Notes: generated by a model not told the origin, from the sequence alone. DNA of 64,000 nucleotides from Pseudomonas bohemica (GCF_002934685.1 NZ_NKHL01000120.1:1-64000), one strand, 5' to 3'; positions 24,946 through 34,510 are shown, numbered from the stretch's first letter. Program-made: numbers and translations.

Positions 24946-25035
24946 GCAGATCGACCGCCACGATACTTCGTTCCTACAGCTGGGCATTTGCCCCAACTCA
25001 TCACAGGCTTAACCCCCCCCCGGCCTAACCTTTTT

Positions 25036-25053
25036 AATGAAACTCACTCTCAT
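25036..25053. promoter_or_regulatory. Fur-box-like site before the TonB receptor
   Basis: AATGAAACTCACTCTCAT differs at only a few positions from the common Pseudomonas Fur half-sites of the form AATGATAATCATTCTCAT. It lies about 65-80 bases before the receptor ATG, so direct repression by iron-loaded Fur in addition to ECF sigma control is plausible. Confidence 0.5.
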
Positions 25054-25117
25054 CCCTTGCCCGATTTCCAAACCTGCGCGTCATGGTTAGTAAGCCCCCC
25101 TTTTAACAGGAACATCC

Positions 25118-27616
25118 ATGTCACGCGCTGTCAGTCCGCTGCACCCTCTGGCCTTCGCTGTACTGATGGCCTGCGCCGCCGTATCGGCACAGGCCGTCGA
25201 GCCGTCTTCTTCCAATAACGCTGCCAGCGCGGTGATCCGGTTTTCGGTCCCGGCGGGCGATTTGGGGCAGGCACTGAACACCTTCGCCGAGCAGGCCAGT
25301 CTGTCCCTGGCGTTCGACCCCGCACTGACCCAAGGCAAGCAGACGGCGGGCGTGAATGGCCAGTTCAGCGCGGCCGACGCCTTGGTACAGCTGCTAGGCG
25401 GCAGCGGTTTGCAAGCGCTGGCGATTTCCTCCAGCCGCTACCGCATCGAACCCGCTCCGGTGGTGGCCGACGGTGCGCTGGAGTTGTCCGCCACCAGCAT
25501 CGACGGCGCGTATCAGAGTGAAAGCCCGACCGGCCCGGTTACTGGCTTCGTTGCCAACCGCAGCCTGACCGCGACCAAGACCGACACCTCGCTGGCCGAG
25601 ACCCCGCAGTCGATTTCCGTGGTCACCAAAGACCAGATGCGCGCCCAAGGCGCAGAGAGCCTGACCCAGATCCTGCGTTATACCGCCGCCGTGGTCCCGG
25701 AAACCCGCGGCTCGACCGCCTCGCGTCTGGACATGTTGACCATTCGCGGTTTTTCCCCGGCCACCTACCTCGACGGCTTGCGCGTGCCGAGCAGCCGCGA
25801 CGCTCAGCCGCAAAAAGACGCGTTCGACCTGGAACGCGTGGAGGTCCTGCGCGGGCCATCTTCGGTGCTGTATGGCCAAGCCAGCCCCAGCGGTGTGATC
25901 AACATGGTCAGCAAGCGTCCGACCGATACGCCGTTCCACGAGATCGGGGTCGAGTACGGTACCTTCGCCAAGAAGCGCACGACTTTCGATGTCAGTGGCC
26001 CGATCGACGACGACGGTAAATATGCTTATCGCCTCTCGGGGCTGTACGACGATGAAGACGGCCAGATCGAACACACCGAAAGCCGTCGTCAGTCCATCTC
26101 CACCGCCTTCACCTGGCGCCCGGACGAAGACACCTCGCTGACCCTGCTCGGGCATTTCCAGCAGGACCCCAAAGGCGCATCCTACGGTTCGGTGCCTGCA
26201 TTCGGCTCAGTGTTGCACAGCCCGATCGGGCGGCACATCGATGTCGATTTCTACGACGGCGACAAGCGTATCGAGAAAAGCGACCGCGACTATTACTCGG
26301 TCGGCTACCTGTTCGAGCATCATTTCAACGATGTGTGGACCTTCCGCCAGAACGCCCGCTACCTGCGCAGCGAAGGCACTTATGCCAGCCTCTATAACGG
26401 CAGTGACGGCCTGCGCCCGGACTATCGCACCATCCCTCGTTACACCATCGCCTCCGACGTCGATCTTGACGCCTACACCCTGGATAACCAGGCACAGGCC
26501 AGATTCGATACCGGTCCTGTGCAACACACCGTGCTGTTCGGCGCCGACTACCAGAACACCACCACTGACACCAGGACCGGCTATGGTTCGGGGCCGACGC
26601 TGGACATCTTCGATCCGGTCTACACCGGCAAACTGCAGACCCCGGCGTACACCACCGACGGTACCCAGCGTAACCAGCAGAAAGGCCTCTATCTGCAAGA
26701 GCAGATGAAGTGGGACAAATGGGTGCTGCTGATGGGCGGGCGCTACGATTGGGCGACCAACCACAGCAGCACGCTGAACCTCAACAACCGGACCAAGAGC
26801 AAGACCTCGCTGGACAGCGAAGCTTTCACCGGACGCCTGGGCCTGGTCTACCTGTTCGATAACGGCATCTCGCCGTATGTCAGCTATTCGGAATCGTTCG
26901 AGCCGCAGTCCGGCACCGGTTTCGGCGGCTCGGTGTTCAAGCCGACCGAGGGCAAGCAGTATGAAGTGGGCATCAAGTATCAACCGCCGGGGAGCAACAG
27001 CTTCATCACCGCGGCGGTGTTCGACCTGATCCAAAGCAACGTGCTGACGCTGGACTCCGATCCGACCCACATCTGTGGCTCCGGCACCTGCCAGACCCAG
27101 AGCGGCGAGGTGCGCTCCCGTGGCTTTGAACTGGAAGGCAAGGCGAGCCTGAACGACAACTTCGACGTCACCGCCAGCTATGCCTATCTGGACAATCGGG
27201 TCACCAAGTCCAACAGCACCGTACTGTACAACCCGGACCCTGCGACCGGCGCGACAGTCTCCGCCGACGAGAAGGGCACCACCAGCTATGGCGTTCCACG
27301 TCACACCGCCTCGGCCTGGGCCGACTACAGCTTCCATGAAGGCCCGCTGCGCGGCTTTGGCGTGGGTGGCGGCGCGCGCTATGTCAGTTCCTCGGAAGAT
27401 GCCTTCAATACCCTGAAAGTGCCAGGCTACACCCTGTTCGACGCGGCGGTGCACTACGACATCCCGCACATCAACTCGCTCAACGACAACCTGCGTCTGG
27501 CCATCACCGCGACCAACCTGGCGAACAAGGAATACGTCGCCTCGTGCTACTCATACGCATGGTGCTGGTACGGCTCGCAACGGACGGTGCAGGCGAGTGC
27601 GACGTATCGCTGGTAG
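25118..27616 (+). CDS. TonB-dependent siderophore receptor with signalling domain
   Basis: An 832-residue outer-membrane receptor. After a signal peptide ending near VSAQA (residue 26) comes the STN signalling domain (FSVPAGDLGQALNTFAEQAS, residues about 43-125), which contacts FecR. The plug follows (ETPQSISVVTKDQMRAQGAE; LTIRGFSPATYLDGLRVPSS; VEVLRGPSSVLYGQASPSGV), then the 22-strand barrel ending SATYRW. The C-terminal ASCYSYAWCWYGSQRTV box resembles ferrioxamine/ferrichrome-type receptors, which is a hint about hydroxamate substrates only. The ECF sigma and FecR-like genes directly upstream complete a surface-signalling module. AACAGGAACATCC precedes ATG 25118. Confidence 0.93.
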   Translation: MSRAVSPLHPLAFAVLMACAAVSAQAVEPSSSNNAASAVIRFSVPAGDLGQALNTFAEQASLSLAFDPALTQGKQTAGVNGQFSAADALVQLLGGSGLQALAISSSRYRIEPAPVVADGALELSATSIDGAYQSESPTGPVTGFVANRSLTATKTDTSLAETPQSISVVTKDQMRAQGAESLTQILRYTAAVVPETRGSTASRLDMLTIRGFSPATYLDGLRVPSSRDAQPQKDAFDLERVEVLRGPSSVLYGQASPSGVINMVSKRPTDTPFHEIGVEYGTFAKKRTTFDVSGPIDDDGKYAYRLSGLYDDEDGQIEHTESRRQSISTAFTWRPDEDTSLTLLGHFQQDPKGASYGSVPAFGSVLHSPIGRHIDVDFYDGDKRIEKSDRDYYSVGYLFEHHFNDVWTFRQNARYLRSEGTYASLYNGSDGLRPDYRTIPRYTIASDVDLDAYTLDNQAQARFDTGPVQHTVLFGADYQNTTTDTRTGYGSGPTLDIFDPVYTGKLQTPAYTTDGTQRNQQKGLYLQEQMKWDKWVLLMGGRYDWATNHSSTLNLNNRTKSKTSLDSEAFTGRLGLVYLFDNGISPYVSYSESFEPQSGTGFGGSVFKPTEGKQYEVGIKYQPPGSNSFITAAVFDLIQSNVLTLDSDPTHICGSGTCQTQSGEVRSRGFELEGKASLNDNFDVTASYAYLDNRVTKSNSTVLYNPDPATGATVSADEKGTTSYGVPRHTASAWADYSFHEGPLRGFGVGGGARYVSSSEDAFNTLKVPGYTLFDAAVHYDIPHINSLNDNLRLAITATNLANKEYVASCYSYAWCWYGSQRTVQASATYRW

Positions 27617-27649
27617 AAACGCAGGTGGTCGCAACGACGCGTGCTTCGT

Positions 27650-27673
27650 GGGAGCGAGTGCAAACCCGCTCCT
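27650..27673. repeat. REP-like hairpin after the receptor gene
   Basis: GGAGCG (27651-27656) and CGCTCC (27667-27672) enclose AGTGCAAACC, the familiar Pseudomonas intergenic 'gggagcg...cccgctcc' hairpin. It lies 35 bases after the receptor stop and could stabilise or terminate the transcript. The rest of the gap to 27835 shows no gene. Confidence 0.55.
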
Positions 27674-27835
27674 GCAGGATGACCGCCGCCCGGCCCTCGA
27701 GGAACGATGCAACAGGCTGCCTGGCGATATTCCCCGACGGCATGAATGTTATCGCCCGGCGCTGCCTACCGGGGCGTGGCTTGGATTGAGAGCATGACCT
27801 CGTCACTTCATTCATCCCCCACAAGGAATACCGTC

Positions 27836-28492
27836 ATGACGCTGCAAGCCCGCCTCGACGCTTTCAAAGCCGACTTCGTTGCCGGCAAACCGCCTTACAA
27901 TGCACCCCCTCAAGTGCATGCCATCATGAAGCGCGCCACAGAGCAATTGATTGCATCCGGCCAGGCGCAACGTGCGCTAAAGGTGGGTGACAAGGCACCG
28001 GTCTTCACCCTCGACGACCCGGACGGCAACCCGGTTTCGTCAGCGGACCTGTTGAGCAAAGGCCCATTGGTCATCAGCTTCTACCGGGGTGTCTGGTGCC
28101 CTTACTGCAACATGGAGTTGCAGGCACTGGAAGCCACGCTGGCGCAGTATCGTGAACTCGGTGCGAATCTGGTGGCGATCTCGCCGCAGGTCAAAGCCAA
28201 CAGCCGCAAATCGGTTCGTCAGAACGCGTTGACGTTCCCGATCCTCAGCGATGAAAAAAGCCGGGTCGCCGAGGCATTCGGTTTGCGCTTCAAGCTGCCG
28301 GATTACCTGATCGACCTGTACAAGGGTTTCGGCAACGACCTGCCGGCGTTCAATGACGATCCGGCCTGGGTCCTGCCCATGCCAGCACGCTTCGTGATCG
28401 GTCAGGACGGTCTGATCAAGTACGCCGAGGTCAACCCGGATTACACGCAGCGCCCGGATCCAACTGAGCTTCTGCCTACTTTGCGCGGCTGA
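27836..28492 (+). CDS. AhpC/TSA-family peroxiredoxin-like protein
   Basis: A 218-residue thioredoxin-fold protein: KVGDKAPVFTLDDPDGNPVS (about 64-83), then the active site YRGVWCPYCNMELQALE near residue 98, with a CxxC rather than the single Cys of typical AhpC, and the C-terminal ARFVIGQDGLIKYAEVNPDY. It probably reduces peroxides or acts as a thiol oxidoreductase; the CPYC pair resembles peroxiredoxin-like proteins that also look like thioredoxins. The first 60 residues form a helical extension. AAGGAATACCGTC precedes ATG 27836. A LysR regulator follows on the same strand. Confidence 0.88.
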   Translation: MTLQARLDAFKADFVAGKPPYNAPPQVHAIMKRATEQLIASGQAQRALKVGDKAPVFTLDDPDGNPVSSADLLSKGPLVISFYRGVWCPYCNMELQALEATLAQYRELGANLVAISPQVKANSRKSVRQNALTFPILSDEKSRVAEAFGLRFKLPDYLIDLYKGFGNDLPAFNDDPAWVLPMPARFVIGQDGLIKYAEVNPDYTQRPDPTELLPTLRG

Positions 28493-28636
28493 TATTCGCC
28501 GCTGAGCGAGCGCACTACAGTACCGGCTACCCAATGCCGCCAACCCGTTTGGCGGCATTGTGCGTTTTACCGGTTTTGCAGCGGCGGCGCCGATCGGCGA
28601 TGCTGCGCGTTGACTGAGGACAAACGAGGAGCGCTG

Positions 28637-29521
28637 ATGGACCGTCTGGCCGCGATGGAAACCTTTATCTGTGCCGTGGAAACCGGGTCTTTCTCCGCCG
28701 CCGCCAGGCGTCTGGGCGTCGGCCAACCGGCGGTGTCCAAATCCATCGCTGCACTGGAGGATGCCCTCGGCACCCGGCTGTTGTTACGCACCACGCGCGG
28801 CTTGACGCCAACGGAAGCCGGGCAGACCTATTTCGAAGCCGCCAGGCGCGCGATCGATCAAGCCAACGAGGCCGACGCAGCCGTGCGCGGCGCAGGTTCG
28901 GGCTTCACCGGGCGCTTGCGGGTCAGCGCCGCCGTGACCTTTGCCAGCCTGCATGTGGTGCCGTACCTGGGACCGCTGCTCAAACAACATCCGCAACTGA
29001 ACATCGAGGTGATTCTCGATGATCGCAGCGTCGACCTGGTGGAAGAGGGCATCGACGTCTCGTTGCGCATGGGCGCGCTTGCAGACTCCTCGATGACGGC
29101 GAAAAAGATCGCCCAGGGCAAACGCCGAATCATCGGCACGCCAGCGTATTTCGAGTGCCACGGGATTCCAGCGCATCCCCGGGACCTGGCGGCTCATCAG
29201 GCCGTGATCTACGACCGCGGTATCGGTGGCGACCTCTGGGAAATGAGCAAAGGCCAACACATGTTCAGCGTCTCGGTGCAAGGGCGCCTTCGGGTCTCCG
29301 CAGCGGAGGGCATCAGAGCCGCGGTGCGCGCCAACCTGGGGCTGGCGATGGCCTCGGAATGGATGTTCGCCCCGGAACTGGCCAGCGGTGAAGTCGTCAC
29401 CGTGCTGGACGACTGGGCATTGCCGCCGATCGACCTCTGGGCCGTGTTTCCCGCCGGGCGATTGACCAGCGCCAAGGCCCGAGTGTTCGTCGATTATGTG
29501 GCGGCGTTATTCAACGGCTGA
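28637..29521 (+). CDS. LysR-family transcriptional regulator
   Basis: A 294-residue regulator with the winged helix at the N-terminus (METFICAVETGSFSAAARRL, GVGQPAVSKSIAALEDALGT, LLLRTTRGLTPTEAGQTYFE) and an effector-binding domain from about residue 90. The sub-pattern, with SAAVTFASLHVVPYLGPLLK and DDRSVDLVEEGIDVSLRMGA, belongs to the CrgA/PA2206-like group of LysR proteins that often control oxidoreductases. ATG 28637 follows GAGGAGCGCTG. The preceding peroxiredoxin gene is a candidate target, but LysR proteins usually lie divergent from targets, so this is a guess. Confidence 0.9.
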   Translation: MDRLAAMETFICAVETGSFSAAARRLGVGQPAVSKSIAALEDALGTRLLLRTTRGLTPTEAGQTYFEAARRAIDQANEADAAVRGAGSGFTGRLRVSAAVTFASLHVVPYLGPLLKQHPQLNIEVILDDRSVDLVEEGIDVSLRMGALADSSMTAKKIAQGKRRIIGTPAYFECHGIPAHPRDLAAHQAVIYDRGIGGDLWEMSKGQHMFSVSVQGRLRVSAAEGIRAAVRANLGLAMASEWMFAPELASGEVVTVLDDWALPPIDLWAVFPAGRLTSAKARVFVDYVAALFNG

Positions 29522-29542
29522 GTTCGATAGCTGAGGCCGACA

Positions 29543-29613
29543 TCTGTAGGCGTCCGGCTTGCCGGCGGTAGCGATCGGACCATCGCTGTCCCGGCAAGGC
29601 GGACTGCTACAGA
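29543..29613. repeat. REP-like inverted repeat
   Basis: TCTGTAG (29543-29549) pairs with CTACAGA (29607-29613) around a GGCTTGCCGGCGGTAGCGAT core that partly pairs with ATCGCTGTCCCGGCAAGGC. It is the clearest example of the dispersed intergenic repeat in this window and lies between two LysR genes. Confidence 0.65.
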
Positions 29614-29774
29614 GCAGGGGAGACATCCTCAGCGATTGACGTTTTTCTGCAAGTGAGCCGGGTAGCGATCACCGTGATGTCGATTGGCCTGTCAAGTGGC
29701 CGATGCCCCATGACAAGCGCCGACGCATATGCGCAAATGCCCGCATCAGGTCACGACACTGGACAGGACAACCG

Positions 29775-30689
29775 ATGCAACTGGAATGGCTGGAAGACTT
29801 CATCGAACTGGCGCGCACCCGCAGTCTGTCGCGGGCGGCGGAGAATCGTTGCGTGACGCATCCGGCATTCGGACGGCGTATCCGAGCGCTGGAGGACTGG
29901 GTCGGCGCGCCCTTGGTGGAGCGCAAGCAGCCGTTGTCGTTGACCCCCGCCGGCCTTTTGTTTCTCGACGCCGCGAGCCAGTCGATGGAGTTGCTGCTGG
30001 CGGCCCGGGCGCAATTCCAGAACATTGGCATCAACCGCGACCAACCGCTGCGCATCGCCACGGGCCGAACCTTGGCCAGCGTGTTTTTTCCGGACTGGTA
30101 TCAGTCGCTGCGTGAGCGCTTTGGGGCGTTTCCGGTATCGCTGGTCACGGGTGGGGCGCAGGAGGCGATCGTCAAACTGACAGCGGGAGAAGTCGACCTG
30201 CAGCTGATTTTCTCCAGTCCTCTGACCCGCATCCTGATCGACAGCGAGCGTTTCGATTCGCGGGTCCTGGCTCAGGAACAATTGCTCCCGGTAAGCGCGC
30301 CGGACGCGCAGGGGCGGCCGATGTTCTCGATCGACGCCGACAGCGATGCGTCGAGCATTCCGTGGCTGGGTTTCTCGCCGACCCTGTCGCTGCGCGGCGT
30401 GCTGGCTCAGCATCTGGCTCGGGTGCCGCAACGTTTGGCTTTGCGCATGATCTATCAGGCCGACTCGTACGAAGCGATTCTGGAGATGGCCAAACGCGGC
30501 AGCGGGTTGGCGTGGCTGCCGCAGATGGTGGTCAAGGAGGCGCTGGCGTCAGGACAGTTGCTGATCGCCGGCGGTCCGCAAATGCAGATCGGGTTCGATA
30601 TCTCGCTGCATCGCCTGCGTGCCAACCGGAGCGAGCGGGTGATGCGGATTTGGGAGGGGTTGGCGTCACCCGTGGGCTCCCAGGGGTGA
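29775..30689 (+). CDS. LysR-family transcriptional regulator
   Basis: A 304-residue LysR protein. The DNA-binding part starts MQLEWLEDFIELARTRSLSR, continues AAENRCVTHPAFGRRIRALE, and ends LVERKQPLSLTPAGLLFLDA. The ligand-binding domain shows YQADSYEAILEMAKRGSGLA and WLPQMVVKEALASGQL. HPAFGRRIRALE in place of the usual QPAVSRQI is typical of the subgroup next to amino-acid or dipeptide catabolism genes. It lies upstream of, and in the same direction as, a metabolite:H+ symporter and an aspartoacylase-like hydrolase, which it probably controls. ATG 29775 is preceded by AGGACAACCG. Confidence 0.9.
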   Translation: MQLEWLEDFIELARTRSLSRAAENRCVTHPAFGRRIRALEDWVGAPLVERKQPLSLTPAGLLFLDAASQSMELLLAARAQFQNIGINRDQPLRIATGRTLASVFFPDWYQSLRERFGAFPVSLVTGGAQEAIVKLTAGEVDLQLIFSSPLTRILIDSERFDSRVLAQEQLLPVSAPDAQGRPMFSIDADSDASSIPWLGFSPTLSLRGVLAQHLARVPQRLALRMIYQADSYEAILEMAKRGSGLAWLPQMVVKEALASGQLLIAGGPQMQIGFDISLHRLRANRSERVMRIWEGLASPVGSQG

Positions 30690-30977
30690 TGCACTTTTCT
30701 CGTGCGCTCTGAAAAAACCTGCGACCCATTACCTGCTCCCGATCCCTGCCACAAAAGCCCGTGCCAAATAAGCTCAAGCTTGTGCCCAATCAGCAATTGT
30801 CCAATCGCTGCGTCTGTTACACCGTGGCGTCGGGCCGGGCACTCACGAAGGCGTAGATCTTCGATCGGTGTCCGGTTGTTTTCAGCCAATAACAATGACT
30901 GCCGTCCAGTTCGCCGGGTGCCCTGTGCCTCGTGGACGTGATCGCCAACTGTGAAACAGACCCGGAAGCCATCCTTC

Positions 30978-32288
30978 ATGACCACTCATTCTTCAACCGT
31001 GAGCGCAGCCTCGTCCACTGACCGGCGAGGACCGTGGAAAGAGATCGTCGCCGCCAGTTTCGGCAACGCGCTGGAGTTCTACGACCTGTTGATCTACGGC
31101 TATTTCGCTGTGGTCATCGGCAAACTGTTCTTCCCTTCGGACAACGAAACCACCTCGCTGCTATTGGCCGTCGGCTCGTTCGGCATCTCGTTTCTGATGC
31201 GTCCGCTGGGGGCCATCGTGCTCGGCTCATATGCCGACCGGGCCGGGCGCAAAGCCTCGCTGACCCTGTCGATCCTGATCATGCTGGTCGGCACCGCGTT
31301 GATCACCTTCACCCCGTCGTACCAGCAGATCGGGTTGGCGGCGCCGCTGCTGATCGTGGTTGCGCGTATGCTCCAGGGGTTCTCCACGGGAGGTGAGTTC
31401 GGCGCGGCGACGGCCTTCATGGTCGAGCACGCCGACGCCGGCCGTCGCGGGTTCTTTGCCAGTTGGCAGCTGTCGACTCAAGGCTTGGCAACGGTATTGG
31501 CGGCCGGTGTCAGTGCCTTGCTCAGCTACCTGCTCAGCGATGTGCAGCTGAGCGAATGGGGCTGGCGCGTGGCGTTTGGTGTCGGTCTGTTGATCGGCCC
31601 GGTGGGCTTTTACATTCGCAGTCAGATCGACGAGACCCCGGATTTCCAGAAAGTCGCGGTCAGGACCGAACCGAAAACCCCGCTGCGCGATGTGCTGATC
31701 AAGGGCCACGTCAGCCTGTTGCTGGCCATTGGCGTGGTGGCCGGAGCGACAGCGTTCAACTACGTGCACAAGCTGTACATGCCGACTTACGCGCTCAAGC
31801 AACTGCAGATCGCCGCTACCTCGTCGTACCTCGGCGCGCTGGTGACCGGCATCACCCTGATGATCATGGCGCCGGTGTTCGGCAGCCTGTCTGACCGCTA
31901 CGGCCGTTTTCGCGTGCTGACCGTGGCGTTGCTCATTACCGGGTTGTCGTCCTACCCGATGTTCGTCTGGCTCAACCACTTCCCCAGCGTCTCGACGTTG
32001 CTGATGGTTCAGGCCGTGGTGGGCGTGCTGATCGCAGCCTCCCTGGGGCCGATTCCCGCGATGCTCGCCGATATCTTCCCGACCAGCATTCGCGGCACCG
32101 GCCTGGCGTTGAGCTACAACTTTTCGGTCACCCTGTTCGGCGGTTTCGCGCCGCTGATCGTGACCTGGATGATCGATGCCACCGGCAGCAAACTTGCCCC
32201 AAGCTTCTACGTGGTCGCCACCTCGCTGGTCAGCGTCATCGCGGTGATCGTCCTTGGGCGACGCATGCGTCACAGCAAGCCGGCCTGA
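30978..32288 (+). CDS. MFS metabolite:H+ symporter (MHS family)
   Basis: A 436-residue twelve-helix transporter of the MHS branch, with the N-terminal hallmark AASFGNALEFYDLLIYGYFA and RPLGAIVLGSYADRAGRKAS, then FSTGGEFGAATAFMVEHA (helix 4-5) and ADIFPTSIRGTGLALSYNFS. MHS members import carboxylates, betaines or similar metabolites with protons. The next gene encodes a zinc amidohydrolase of the aspartoacylase group, so an N-acyl amino acid is a sensible substrate guess. ATG 30978 is chosen (GGAAG upstream); GTG 30951 would add nine residues. Confidence 0.9.
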   Translation: MTTHSSTVSAASSTDRRGPWKEIVAASFGNALEFYDLLIYGYFAVVIGKLFFPSDNETTSLLLAVGSFGISFLMRPLGAIVLGSYADRAGRKASLTLSILIMLVGTALITFTPSYQQIGLAAPLLIVVARMLQGFSTGGEFGAATAFMVEHADAGRRGFFASWQLSTQGLATVLAAGVSALLSYLLSDVQLSEWGWRVAFGVGLLIGPVGFYIRSQIDETPDFQKVAVRTEPKTPLRDVLIKGHVSLLLAIGVVAGATAFNYVHKLYMPTYALKQLQIAATSSYLGALVTGITLMIMAPVFGSLSDRYGRFRVLTVALLITGLSSYPMFVWLNHFPSVSTLLMVQAVVGVLIAASLGPIPAMLADIFPTSIRGTGLALSYNFSVTLFGGFAPLIVTWMIDATGSKLAPSFYVVATSLVSVIAVIVLGRRMRHSKPA

Positions 32289-32383
32289 TCTGAACTCTAT
32301 CTTTCCCGTCAACGAACCAAGTGCTGCCGAACCCGTAAAGACAGGTCCCGGTGTGCGTATGCCATTGTCTGTTGGAGACTGAA

Positions 32384-33388
32384 ATGAAGACCCTGGAGCA
32401 AGTCCGCGCTTCCCTGAAACCCTACCCGATCGAAGTGGAATTTCCCGATATCCAGCGCTGGAAGGAGGGCACCGATGGCGTCGATTACGTCCATACGTTC
32501 GACAGCGGAGTGGCCGGTCCTCACGTGATGATCATGGCCCTGACCCACGGCAACGAAGTCAGCGGCGCGATCACTGTGGATGCCTTTCTCAAGCGCGAAC
32601 TGCGTCCGCTCCGCGGCCGCCTGACCCTGGCGTTTGGCAATGTCGAGGCTTATCACCGTTTCGATCCGCAGGACATCGACGCCACCCGTTATCTGGACGA
32701 AGACATGAACCGCGTTTGGCTGGCGGACAAGCTGGACGGCGATCAGGATTCCGTCGAACTGCGCCGGGCGCGGCAGTTGCGGCCCGTGATCGAGACCGTC
32801 GACCTGCTGCTGGACATCCACTCCATGCACGAAGAAGCGCCCCCCGTGATGATGTGCGGCGCGCAACGCAAAGGCCTGGATTTCGCCGCGACCCTGGGCG
32901 TGCCGCAGACCGTCGTGGTGGATGCGGGACATGCCAATGGGCGGCGCCTGCGTGATTACCAGGGGTTCAACGACCCTGCCAGCGCGAAAAACGCCTTGCT
33001 GATCGAAACCGGCCAGCACTTTTCAACACGCAGCCGCGAAGTGGCGCTGGACACCGCCGCACGCTTTCTGGTGACCACCGGGGCCGTGTTGCCTGACGAC
33101 GTTGCGGAGTTCATAAGCGATGAAGCTCCAATGCCTCAGCGCTTTCTCGAGGTCACCAGCCCGGTGGTCGCGCGCAGCATGGATTTCAGCTTTGTCGAAG
33201 ACTTCCGCGGCCTGGAGGTAATCGAAAAAGCCGGGACAGCGATCGCCCATGACGGCCCAACCTCAATCGTCACCCCCCACGATAACTGCGTGCTGGTGCA
33301 ACCCTCGTTACGGCACCTTGGCGTTGGCGTGACGGTGGTGAGATTGGCGAAGATTCTGGACGTGGCGCCGGAGCAGCTTTCGTTCTGA
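32384..33388 (+). CDS. Succinylglutamate desuccinylase/aspartoacylase-family protein
   Basis: A 334-residue zinc hydrolase of the AstE/AspA family, which removes acyl groups from N-acyl amino acids. The zinc site is recognisable as MALTHGNEVSG (His and Glu, near residue 53) and LLDIHSMHEEAPPVM (second His, near 145), with NRVWL in between (a substrate arginine). A C-terminal beta domain follows (FSTRSREVALDTAARFLVTT; GTAIAHDG). The length suits the aspartoacylase-like group. TTGGAGACTG lies just before ATG 32384. It is 95 bases after the MHS transporter, on the same strand, and the two probably form a catabolic operon. Confidence 0.85.
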   Translation: MKTLEQVRASLKPYPIEVEFPDIQRWKEGTDGVDYVHTFDSGVAGPHVMIMALTHGNEVSGAITVDAFLKRELRPLRGRLTLAFGNVEAYHRFDPQDIDATRYLDEDMNRVWLADKLDGDQDSVELRRARQLRPVIETVDLLLDIHSMHEEAPPVMMCGAQRKGLDFAATLGVPQTVVVDAGHANGRRLRDYQGFNDPASAKNALLIETGQHFSTRSREVALDTAARFLVTTGAVLPDDVAEFISDEAPMPQRFLEVTSPVVARSMDFSFVEDFRGLEVIEKAGTAIAHDGPTSIVTPHDNCVLVQPSLRHLGVGVTVVRLAKILDVAPEQLSF

Positions 33389-33773
33389 TGAGGCGGAAAT
33401 GGCGATGAAGGCCAGGACGGCAGCGAAGGCGATGGGTCAGTTGCAGATAGGCTGCCCGATCCTCCGCGTCCGTTGCCGTCGCAACCTCCGACGTCTCCTA
33501 CAGGTCCTGGGGCATACAGGAATCTTGCGTGTAGCAGAATTCCTTGTCGCAGTCCGGTTGCTACAGAGGATCGCGTCAGTAGCCCTGCCGTTTGCCGTCG
33601 CTCGTCCTGGGCGACAGGCCAGACACCGCTGAACGCGACGTGGGCGCAGGCCAAAGCAGGAGCACATCGATATAACGGACATACGCATAAAACGTAGCGC
33701 CAAGGCACGCAGGCTCGGGATGCCACCAAGAACGGTTATGATGCCCAAGCCAGCCCCTCGCCAGAGCCCCATC
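33389..33773. other. Intergenic gap with a REP-like element
   Basis: I see no gene. A REP-like inverted repeat is present at 33531-33564. The right end, before 33774, should carry the promoter of the broken acetyltransferase gene. Confidence 0.5.
33531..33564. repeat. REP-like hairpin
   Basis: GTAGCA (33531-33536) pairs with TGCTAC (33559-33564) around a CCTTGTCGCAGTCCGG core, a short member of the dispersed REP-like family. Confidence 0.5.
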
Positions 33774-34453
33774 ATGTTCACCATCACCCGCCTTGAAAAC
33801 ACCCCACCCGAATCCATCGACAGCCAAATCATGCAAATGGTGGTCGACTACATCACCGACATCAGTATGGTCGCCATCGCCCCCAGCAACCCCCTATATC
33901 CCCTCTACCAATATGGCGTCGGCCACGAAGTCCACCAATACCTCCAGGCCATGAACGGCTCGCGCGGCTTCCCGGTGGAGCTCATCATCGCCTGAACGAC
34001 CAGGATCCATCCATCGTCTCAGGCTTCCTGCTCTATCTTCCCGTGCAAGGCGACCCCGAGGCCTGCTCTGTCGCCTACATGGCCGTCAAAACCGACCAAC
34101 GACGCCGCGGCATCGCCCGCGCCATGCTGCAAAAGATGCTCGAACGCTACCCCCACGCCGAACTCGCCTGCTTCGTGAACAAAGTGCCGTACTTCGAAGC
34201 GATGGGCTTCCAGATCCACGACGCCCGTGGCCCGCAAGTGCTGATGAACAGCCGCGACCACCAGACCGAAGGGCTGCTCGCAGTACTCGACATCGCACCT
34301 ATCTACAACTCGGTGCAAGTGAGACAAATCCACGCCTATCTGCTCAAGCAACACGGCAAACGCGCCATGACAGACGCGGAAAAACAGCGCGATAGACAGC
34401 TGGACCAGATGACGCGGCAAGCGCGATTGTTTGTGCAGCAGCGTTCAGGTTGA
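33774..34453 (+). pseudogene. GNAT-family acetyltransferase split by a frameshift
   Basis: The first part (ATG 33774 to the TGA at 33993-33995) gives 73 residues beginning MFTITRLENTPPESID. One base out of frame, the coding continues LNDQDPSIVSGFLLYLP and then VAYMAVKTDQRRRGIARAML, which carries the acetyl-CoA loop R-R-R-G-I-A, and ends with a 60-residue helical tail. Adding one base in the run around 33990 restores a single protein of about 226 residues. I read it as an N-acetyltransferase broken by a one-base deletion, or a sequencing error. The downstream piece has a normal ending at 34453. It converges with the methyltransferase operon. Confidence 0.7.
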
Positions 34454-34462
34454 GGCCCGAAA

Positions 34463-34510
34463 CCCTGTAGGTCGTCAACGGCGCCGCTGCCGGCAAGCCG
34501 AGCTGCAGGG
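34463..34510. repeat. REP-like hairpin between convergent genes
   Basis: CCCTGTAG (34463-34470) pairs with CTGCAGGG (34503-34510) with one G-U pair around a GCCGCTGCCGGCAAGCCG core. It separates the broken acetyltransferase from the convergent methyltransferase gene and may act as a terminator. Confidence 0.55.
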
